Made by a program: the position numbers and the translations under genes. This document shows, piece after piece, positions 59,096 to 64,000 of a stretch of DNA of 64,000 nt (positions are counted from its first letter, which is position 1; every line of letters starts with the position of its first letter). The stretch spans positions 496,001 to 560,000 of the forward strand of contig JAXLRU010000004.1 of NCBI GenBank assembly GCA_046330935.1. Direction: 5' to 3'. The stretch comes from JAXLRU01 sp046330935. GTDB taxonomy: Bacteria > Actinomycetota > Actinomycetes > Actinomycetales > Kineosporiaceae. The notes under the pieces were generated by a model. It had not been told where the DNA came from. It ran no database searches and saw only the letters and a program-made list of their open reading frames with translations.

Positions 59096-59770
59096 GTGAC
59101 CCCCCAGACCGCCGACCGACCACCCGAGACGGCGTCATCCGGACCCGCCCCGTCCACGAGGCCCGACGGGCCGGCCGGGCCCCTCGGCGCCCCCACGCGG
59201 CGCCCCTGGACGCCCGACGACGTCCTCGACCGCGCCATGGCGGGCGACGCCGAGGCCCTGCGGCAACTGGTCACCGACGCGCACCCGCACGTCCAGCGCT
59301 TCGCCCGGCACCTGTGCGCCACCGAGCACGACGCCGCCGACGCCGCTCAGGAGGCGCTCGTCGTCCTGTTCCGCAAGGTCGGGACGCTGCGGGCGGCCGG
59401 GGCACTCACCGGCTGGATGTTCCGCGTCGTCGCCCGCGAGTGCCTGCGCCGCTCCCGCCCGCTGCGCGAGCACCTCGCCGTCGGCGCGGACCTGCGCGCC
59501 AGCCTGGCCGACGGGCTGCCGGGGCTGCTCGCGGCCCCCGTCGCCGACGACGACACCGAGCGTGCCGTCCTGCAACGCCTCGAGGCCGAACGCGTCGCCG
59601 ACGCGATCGCGGCCCTGCCGCCCCTGCAGCGGCGGGTGCTGGTGCTGCGCGACATCCGCGGCCTGCCCGGCCACGACGTCGCCGCGGAGCTCGGGATCGG
59701 CCTCGCGGCCATGAAGTCCCAGCTCCACCGCGCCCGCATCGCCCTGCGCACCCTGCTCGCCGACGCCTGA
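59096..59770 (+). CDS. ECF-type RNA polymerase sigma factor
   Basis: A 224-residue protein from GTG 59096 with AGGAGGCGCGA upstream. After a Pro-rich leader, region 2 is RFARHLCATEHDAADAAQEA and LTGWMFRVVARECLRRSR. Region 4 is ALPPLQRRVLVLRDIRGLPG and IGLAAMKSQLHRARIALR. No anti-sigma gene adjoins it; instead a thioredoxin-fold gene starts 11 bases later, so it may respond to redox state or be controlled by that protein. This is inference. Confidence 0.9.
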   Translation: MTPQTADRPPETASSGPAPSTRPDGPAGPLGAPTRRPWTPDDVLDRAMAGDAEALRQLVTDAHPHVQRFARHLCATEHDAADAAQEALVVLFRKVGTLRAAGALTGWMFRVVARECLRRSRPLREHLAVGADLRASLADGLPGLLAAPVADDDTERAVLQRLEAERVADAIAALPPLQRRVLVLRDIRGLPGHDVAAELGIGLAAMKSQLHRARIALRTLLADA

Positions 59771-59780
59771 GGAGCCCTCG

Positions 59781-60266
59781 ATGCTCGCCCTGAACTCCCC
59801 CGCCCCCGCCCTCGCCGTCCAGGTCGCCGGCGGCGACCCCGCCGACCCGTCGGCCGTCGGCCGTATGCCGCTCACCGACCTCGCCGGGCCCGGCGGCCTG
59901 CTCGTCTACCTGATGCGGACGACGACGTGCCCGGTCTGCGCCGCGCACGTCCGCTCGCTCGTCGCCGACCGCCCGCGGTTCGAGCAGGCGGGGGTGCAGC
60001 TCGCCGTCGCCGTCCCCGAGGACGCCGGCACCGCGCTGGAGTGGGCCACGAAGCGTCGGCCGGGCGCTCCGGTCGTCACCGGCGTCGGTCGCAGCGTGCA
60101 CGAGTGGGCCGGGTTCGCGCGCAAGGCGCTGGGCACGATGCAGCAGTCGGGGACGGTGCTGCTCGACGGCGCCGGCGTCGTGCGGCACGTGCACGCGGCG
60201 ACGATGCCGGTCGCGGCGCTCGACCGGCGCGGCCTCGAGCAGGCCGTCGCGGCGTTGGCGGTCTGA
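59781..60266 (+). CDS. Redoxin/AhpC-TSA-like thioredoxin-fold protein
   Basis: A 161-residue protein from ATG 59781, with TGAGGAGCCCTCG spanning the sigma factor stop, so the two genes are probably co-transcribed. LVYLMRTTTCPVCAAHVRSL carries a CPVC active site near residue 50, and QLAVAVPEDAGTA and GTVLLDGAGVVRHVH complete the fold. No signal peptide is present. It may reduce peroxides or relay redox state to the sigma factor; unproven. Confidence 0.85.
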   Translation: MLALNSPAPALAVQVAGGDPADPSAVGRMPLTDLAGPGGLLVYLMRTTTCPVCAAHVRSLVADRPRFEQAGVQLAVAVPEDAGTALEWATKRRPGAPVVTGVGRSVHEWAGFARKALGTMQQSGTVLLDGAGVVRHVHAATMPVAALDRRGLEQAVAALAV

Positions 60267-60594
60267 GGGGTCGGCCCGCCGCGTCCGGGTGGGGCACGGC
60301 GACGATCTCGAGGTCGTCGATCCCGGCGAAGTCGCGAGGGTCGGCCGTGAACAGGGGAAGGTCCCTGGACACGGCCACCGCCGCGTCGAACGGCAGCGGC
60401 ACGAAGGCGTTCTCGGCCTCTTGGAGGCGTCGCTGCCGGCGGACGCGTTCCACCTCGTCGGAGGCCACCAAGGGGCCCACCGACAGCTCGGCGAGCGTGA
60501 TGGTCGTGATGGCCGGCTGCTCGGGGAGCCGAGCCGGGTCGACGCGCCCGAGCGGGTTCACCAAGTTCGTGTCGAGGATTCCCGCGACGCTCAC
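60076..60594 (-). pseudogene. VapC-like PIN-domain toxin with central deletion
   Basis: From GTG 60594 (overlapping the antitoxin stop) the sequence begins like VapC: AGILDTNLVNPL with the first acidic residue, AITTITLAELSVGP, and VRRQRRLQEAENAFVPLPFD. It then passes directly from PFDAAVA to VSRDLPLFTADPRDFAGIDD. The roughly 40 residues that normally lie between, including the second acidic cluster (DLLIAATA type), are missing. The usual stop after the last strand is also lost, and the frame runs about 190 bases into the convergent redoxin gene. It is probably inactive. Confidence 0.7.
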
Positions 60595-60827
60595 CACGAC
60601 TGGTCGAGGACGGCGTCGACGTCGTCGCGGTGACGCTGCGGGTCGACGTCGGGGAGCGCGCTGAACAGGGCGTGCAGAGCCGCTGCGGACATCCCCTGGC
60701 GCGCCAGGGGCCTCAGCTCGGCTACGGGCCGCCCGTCGCGGGTGATGACGACGTGCTCCCCCGCTTCCACCCGCCGCAGGACGTCGGCGCCGTGGTTGCG
60801 CAGGTCCCGCACCGAGGCTTCGCTCAT
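60591..60827 (-). CDS. Phd/YefM-type antitoxin
   Basis: A 78-residue protein from ATG 60827. The N-terminal DNA-binding fold SVRDLRNHGADVLRRVEAGE followed by HVVITRDGRPVAELRPL is characteristic of Phd/YefM antitoxins that pair with PIN toxins. The C-terminal part, HALFSALPDVDPQRHRDDVD, is the toxin-binding tail. It overlaps the degenerate toxin gene by 4 bases. Because the toxin appears inactive, this antitoxin may persist as a repressor or as protection against other VapC proteins. Confidence 0.85.
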   Translation of the reverse strand: MSEASVRDLRNHGADVLRRVEAGEHVVITRDGRPVAELRPLARQGMSAAALHALFSALPDVDPQRHRDDVDAVLDQSW

Positions 60828-60882
60828 GACCTCACTATCACCCATGAGACACCTGAGCGGTCGAGGTGGACATCCGGCCCGT

Positions 60883-61560
60883 TCAGGCCGTCAGGCCCAG
60901 CCGCTGCATCCGCTCGCGGTGCCCCTCGGTCAGCCGCGAGAACATCGCGACCACCTCGGTCAGGTCGCCGCCCGACCCTGCCTGCACGCCCACCACCAGC
61001 GCGGCGAGCCCCTCGCGGTCGGCCGCCACGCGCTGGGCCTGCGACAGCGCCTCTCCGACGAGGCGCCGCCCCCACAGGGCCAGGCGCCCGGCCAGGCGCG
61101 GGTCCCGTTCGATCTCGGCCCGGACGGTGGCGACGACGAACTCGGCGGTGTCGGAGGTGTGCAGCACCTCGGTGACGAGGTCGCGCGTCGCGGGATCGAG
61201 GTGCGCGGCGATCTCGCGGTAGAAGTCCGAGGCGATGCCGTCGCCGACATATGCCTTCACCAGTCCCTCGAGCCAGTCGGTGGGGGCGGTGCGGTCGTGG
61301 AAGGCGTCGACGGCGACGACGAACGGTTCCATCGCGGCGTCGGGGTCGCCGGTGAGCTCCTCCAGGCGGGCGCGCAGCCGCTCGAAGTGCCCGAACTCGA
61401 CGGTCGCGAGGCGGCCCAGAGCGGCCTTCGCGGCGAGCGCCGGGGCGAGGTCGGCGTCGGCCGCGAGGCGGCTGAACGCCGTCAGCTCCCCGTAGGCGAG
61501 CAGCGCCAGGAGGTCGACCAGACCGTCGGGCAGGGTGGCCTCGTGCGAAGGCGCAGACAT
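60883..61560 (-). CDS. Ferritin-like fold protein (MiaE-like, Rv3210c type)
   Basis: A 225-residue all-helical protein from ATG 61560. LLALLAYGELTAFSRLAADA, LATVEFGHFERLRARLEELT (Glu and ExxH-like pair), YVGDGIASDFYREIAAHLDP and LVGEALSQAQRVAA are the four main helices. This matches actinobacterial ferritin-like proteins distantly related to the tRNA hydroxylase MiaE. The order ferritin-like protein then rhlE matches M. tuberculosis Rv3210c-Rv3211. Metal-ligand spacing looks incomplete, so enzyme activity is uncertain. Confidence 0.85.
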   Translation of the reverse strand: MSAPSHEATLPDGLVDLLALLAYGELTAFSRLAADADLAPALAAKAALGRLATVEFGHFERLRARLEELTGDPDAAMEPFVVAVDAFHDRTAPTDWLEGLVKAYVGDGIASDFYREIAAHLDPATRDLVTEVLHTSDTAEFVVATVRAEIERDPRLAGRLALWGRRLVGEALSQAQRVAADREGLAALVVGVQAGSGGDLTEVVAMFSRLTEGHRERMQRLGLTA

Positions 61561-61580
61561 GAGCGCAGCGTATCCGCGAT

Positions 61581-61608
61581 TTGACAGGGTACGATCGGAC
61601 GGTACGCG
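61581..61608 (+). promoter_or_regulatory. Possible promoter of the DEAD-box helicase gene
   Basis: TTGACA (61581-61586) is followed after 16 bases by TACGCG (61603-61608). The leader to the helicase start would be about 175 bases, which is long and could allow cold- or RNA-structure-based control. Confidence 0.4.
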
Positions 61609-61788
61609 GATGACCGGTCGCCAGCCCCGATCGGCTCCGACCAACCAGGGCGCCTGCGCCCCGCCGGCCTCAGGTCGCTCCCCGATCCTCGTCGATCGCC
61701 CGGGAGTCCGAGGTACCGCGGGCCGCCGCACGCGCGGCCACCGGGTCCACCGGTCGCCCTCCGCGCCCGCACACCCGTGAAGGCACAC

Positions 61789-63516
61789 GTGTCCGACGAA
61801 CCGCAGAAGACCTTCGCCGACTACGGCGTCCAGCCCGCGATCATCACCGCGCTGGCCGAGATCGGCATCGTCCACCCCTTCCCGATCCAGGCGTCCACGC
61901 TCAGCGTCGCCTCGGCGGGCCACGACGTCATCGGCCAGGCCAAGACCGGCACCGGCAAGACCCTCGGCTTCGGCATCCCCGTGCTGCAGCAGGTCACGGG
62001 CCCCGGCGAGGACGGCTGGGACGAGCTGGAGGCGCCGGGCAAGCCCCAGGCCCTCGTCGTCGTCCCCACCCGCGAGCTCGCCAACCAGGTCGCGAGCGAC
62101 CTGACGAAGGCCGCCAAGCACCGCAGCGCCCGCGTCACCGTCCTCTACGGCGGCCGCGCCTACGAGCCGCAGATCGAGGCGCTGCGCAAGGGCGTCGAGG
62201 TCGTCGTCAGCACCCCCGGGCGCCTCATCGACCTCGCCAACGCCGGCCACATCACCCTGCGCCACGTGCGCCACGTCGTCCTCGACGAGGCCGACGAGAT
62301 GCTCGACCTGGGCTTCCTGCCCGACGTCGAGAAGATCCTCGCCCAGACGCCGGCGGGCCGGCAGACGATGCTGTTCTCGGCCACGATGCCGGGCGCGATC
62401 GTCAGCCTCGCCCGCAAGTACATGACGCAGCCGACGCACATCCGCGCCGCCGAGCCCGACGACACCGGCGCCACGGTCGCCGCGATCTCGCAGTTCGTCT
62501 ACCGCGCGCACAACCTCGACAAGGTCGAGGTGCTCGCCCGGATCCTGCAGTCGAAGGGCCGCGGGCTCACCATCATCTTCTCCCGCACGAAGCGGACGGC
62601 GGCCAAGGTCGCCGACGAGCTGTCCGAGCGCGGCTTCGCCGCCGCGGCCATCCACGGCGACCTCGGCCAGGGCGCCCGCGAGCAGGCGCTGCGCGCGTTC
62701 CGCAACGGCAAGGTCGACGTCCTGGTCGCCACCGACGTGGCCGCCCGCGGCATCGACGTCGAGGACGTCACCCACGTCATCAACTACGGCTGCCCCGAGG
62801 ACGAGAAGACCTACCTGCACCGGATCGGCCGCACCGGCCGCGCCGGCAACACGGGCATCGCGGTCACGTTCGTCGACTGGGACGACCTGCACCGCTGGGC
62901 GATGATCGACAAGGCGCTCTCGCTCGGCATCCCCGAGCCGCAGGAGACGTACTCGACGTCCCCGCACCTGTTCGCCGACCTCGAGATCCCCGAGGGCACC
63001 CGCGGCACCCTGCCCCGTGGGCAGCGCATCCGCGCGGGCCTCGACGCCGAGGAGGTCGAGGACCTCGGCGAGACCGGTGGTCGCGGCCGCAAGGCTCCCG
63101 CCCCCCGCGGACGCGGCCGTGCCGACGCCGACGAGCCCCGCACCCGCACCCGTCGTCGCAGCGGCGAGTCCGCGGCCGAGACCGGCGACGCAGGGACCGG
63201 TGACGCCGGCACCGGCGAGGCGGCCTCCGACGGCGACGAGGCGCGCGAGGAGCGCCCGCGCCGCACCCGCACCCGCCGGCGCACCCGCGGCGGCCAGCCC
63301 GTCGAGGGCGGCGAGCCGAGCGCGGCCGAGATCGGCGGGGCCGGCGACGCGGCGGAGTCCGGCGACGGCGACAGCCGCACCGCCGACGAGCCGGGGGCCG
63401 ACGGCGAGGGGGCCCCGCGCCGCCGTCGCCGCCGTGGCGGTCGTGGCCGGGGGGGACGCTCGGGCGCCGAGGCGGGCGCCGCGGCTCCCGCCGAGAGCGA
63501 GCCCGCCGCCGTCTGA
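61789..63516 (+). CDS. DEAD-box RNA helicase, RhlE-like
   Basis: About 575 residues. Q motif TFADYGVQPAII and PFPIQA; motif I AKTGTGKT; Ia PTRELANQVASDL; motif II VLDEADEMLDLGF; motif III FSATMPG; IV-VI TIIFSRTKRTAAKVAD, ATDVAARGIDVEDVTHVINY and HRIGRTGRAG. All are intact. The last 150 residues are a low-complexity tail alternating basic runs (RTRTRRRS, RRRRRGGRGRGGR) with acidic Ala/Gly runs, probably for RNA binding. I favour GTG 61789 (GAAGG upstream); GTG 61777 is the in-frame alternative. It unwinds structured RNA, probably in ribosome assembly or decay. Confidence 0.95.
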   Translation: MSDEPQKTFADYGVQPAIITALAEIGIVHPFPIQASTLSVASAGHDVIGQAKTGTGKTLGFGIPVLQQVTGPGEDGWDELEAPGKPQALVVVPTRELANQVASDLTKAAKHRSARVTVLYGGRAYEPQIEALRKGVEVVVSTPGRLIDLANAGHITLRHVRHVVLDEADEMLDLGFLPDVEKILAQTPAGRQTMLFSATMPGAIVSLARKYMTQPTHIRAAEPDDTGATVAAISQFVYRAHNLDKVEVLARILQSKGRGLTIIFSRTKRTAAKVADELSERGFAAAAIHGDLGQGAREQALRAFRNGKVDVLVATDVAARGIDVEDVTHVINYGCPEDEKTYLHRIGRTGRAGNTGIAVTFVDWDDLHRWAMIDKALSLGIPEPQETYSTSPHLFADLEIPEGTRGTLPRGQRIRAGLDAEEVEDLGETGGRGRKAPAPRGRGRADADEPRTRTRRRSGESAAETGDAGTGDAGTGEAASDGDEAREERPRRTRTRRRTRGGQPVEGGEPSAAEIGGAGDAAESGDGDSRTADEPGADGEGAPRRRRRRGGRGRGGRSGAEAGAAAPAESEPAAV

Positions 63517-63530
63517 TCCCGCAGCACACC

Positions 63531-63576
63531 CGCGAACGGGTGCCACCCGAGAACGCTCGGGTGGCACCCGTTCGCG
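63531..63576. terminator. Perfect 21-base bidirectional terminator hairpin
   Basis: CGCGAACGGGTGCCACCCGAG (63531-63551) and its exact complement (63556-63576) surround an AACG loop. It lies between the convergent helicase and ParA stops, 14 and 2 bases away, and should end both transcripts. Confidence 0.75.
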
Positions 63577-63578
63577 CG

Positions 63579-64000
63579 TCAGGCGGCGGCGTCCTCCGCC
63601 CGCCACGACTGCAGCAGCCGCGCCCCCACCTGCCGGTAGGCGCCGGCCCCGGACGAGGCGGGCGAAGCCCACGGCAGGGGGACGCCGAGCGCGCTGGCCT
63701 CGGGGAAGCGCACGGACCGCGGGATCCAGGGCTCCAGGACCGGCTCGCCGTAGCGCCCCGCGAGGTCGGCCAGGACGGCCCGGGTGTGCGCGGTGCGCGT
63801 GTCGACCATCGTCGGCAGCAGGCCCCGCACCCTCAGGCGCGGGTTGAGCAGGTGCCGGACGTCGTCGACGGTGTCGAGCAGCTGCCCCACCCCGCGGTGG
63901 GCGAGGATCTCCGGCTGCACGGGCACGACCACCTCGTCGGCCGCGGCGAGCGCGTTGACGGTCAGCAGCCCCAGGGACGGCGAGCAGTCCACCACGACGA
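63579..64000 (-). CDS. ParA/Soj-family ATPase, N-terminus missing (window edge)
   Basis: The C-terminal 140 residues of a leftward gene entering from the right edge. It opens with VVDCSPSLGLLTVNALAAAD, the Walker A' / DxSPSLG region of ParA ATPases. EVVVPVQPEILAHRGVGQLL, LRVRGLLPTMVDTRTAHTRA and IPRSVRFPEASALGVPLPWA follow, and the last is typical of the ParA C-terminus. The deviant Walker A lies off the window. The position after the RhlE helicase gene matches M. tuberculosis Rv3213c (from memory). It is probably a chromosome-encoded ParA paralogue rather than plasmid-borne. Confidence 0.9.
   Translation of the reverse strand, partial: VVVDCSPSLGLLTVNALAAADEVVVPVQPEILAHRGVGQLLDTVDDVRHLLNPRLRVRGLLPTMVDTRTAHTRAVLADLAGRYGEPVLEPWIPRSVRFPEASALGVPLPWASPASSGAGAYRQVGARLLQSWRAEDAAA

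Overview
The window is chromosomal DNA of a high-GC Gram-positive bacterium of the phylum Actinobacteria. The evidence is very high G+C with strong GC bias at third codon positions, frequent GTG starts, chains of genes joined by 4-base GTGA overlaps, a WhiB-family regulator, a mycoredoxin, and an adnA-adnB helicase-nuclease pair. From memory, much of the gene order follows the Mycobacterium tuberculosis Rv3193c-Rv3213c block: UPF0182, PDZ/Lon-like protease, DUF2342, ABC1 kinase, whiB7, uvrD2, mycoredoxin, nudC, adnAB, alkyltransferase-like protein, moeZ, DUF3152, TetR, DUF3107, ferritin-like protein, rhlE-type helicase, ParA. The order would suit a Kineococcus- or Cellulomonas-like actinobacterium, but sequence inspection alone does not fix the genus.

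Layout. Positions 1-2635 hold the 5' part of a large SF1 helicase leaving the left edge, followed by an initiator tRNA. Positions 3064-16286 hold conserved actinobacterial genes: UPF0182, PPA1309, a Lon-like protease, DUF2342, a NUDIX protein, a YgjP peptidase, DUF5679 behind a long structured leader, a ThiF-like protein, an ABC1 kinase and a phosphodiesterase. Positions 16362-17658 are the whiB7 region, with a WhiB7-type promoter, a 100-codon leader ORF, a U-tract terminator, two hairpins and whiB7 itself. Positions 17717-31202 are mainly DNA repair and nucleotide metabolism: uvrD2, mycoredoxin, a kinase-like protein, nudC, a phosphotransferase, an EEP nuclease, adnB and adnA. Positions 31303-40141 carry small proteins, an alkyltransferase-like protein, an MMPL exporter, and a GTGA-coupled set of histidine kinase, response regulator and DUF4097, followed by a beta-propeller lipoprotein-like secreted protein.

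Positions about 40400-53490 are an accessory island. Read leftward, it contains orphan immunity-like genes, a fragment of an RHS gene, a decayed second copy of the moeZ 3' end plus its downstream membrane gene, and then a complete three-gene operon. That operon is a secreted LamG/jelly-roll protein, a 2040-residue RHS polymorphic toxin with a lower-GC C-terminal tip, and a likely immunity protein, each overlapping the next by GTGA. The left end carries broken pieces of two unrelated transposases and membrane-protein remnants. The island lies inside the otherwise conserved block and looks like a site of repeated toxin/immunity exchange.

Positions 53555-64000 return to conserved chromosome: moeZ, a DUF3152 metalloprotease, two TetR regulators, DUF3107, an NAD-binding protein with a palindromic operator, a sigma factor with a thioredoxin-fold partner, a toxin-antitoxin pair whose PIN toxin has lost its middle, a ferritin-like protein, a DEAD-box helicase, and the 3' part of a ParA ATPase cut by the right edge.
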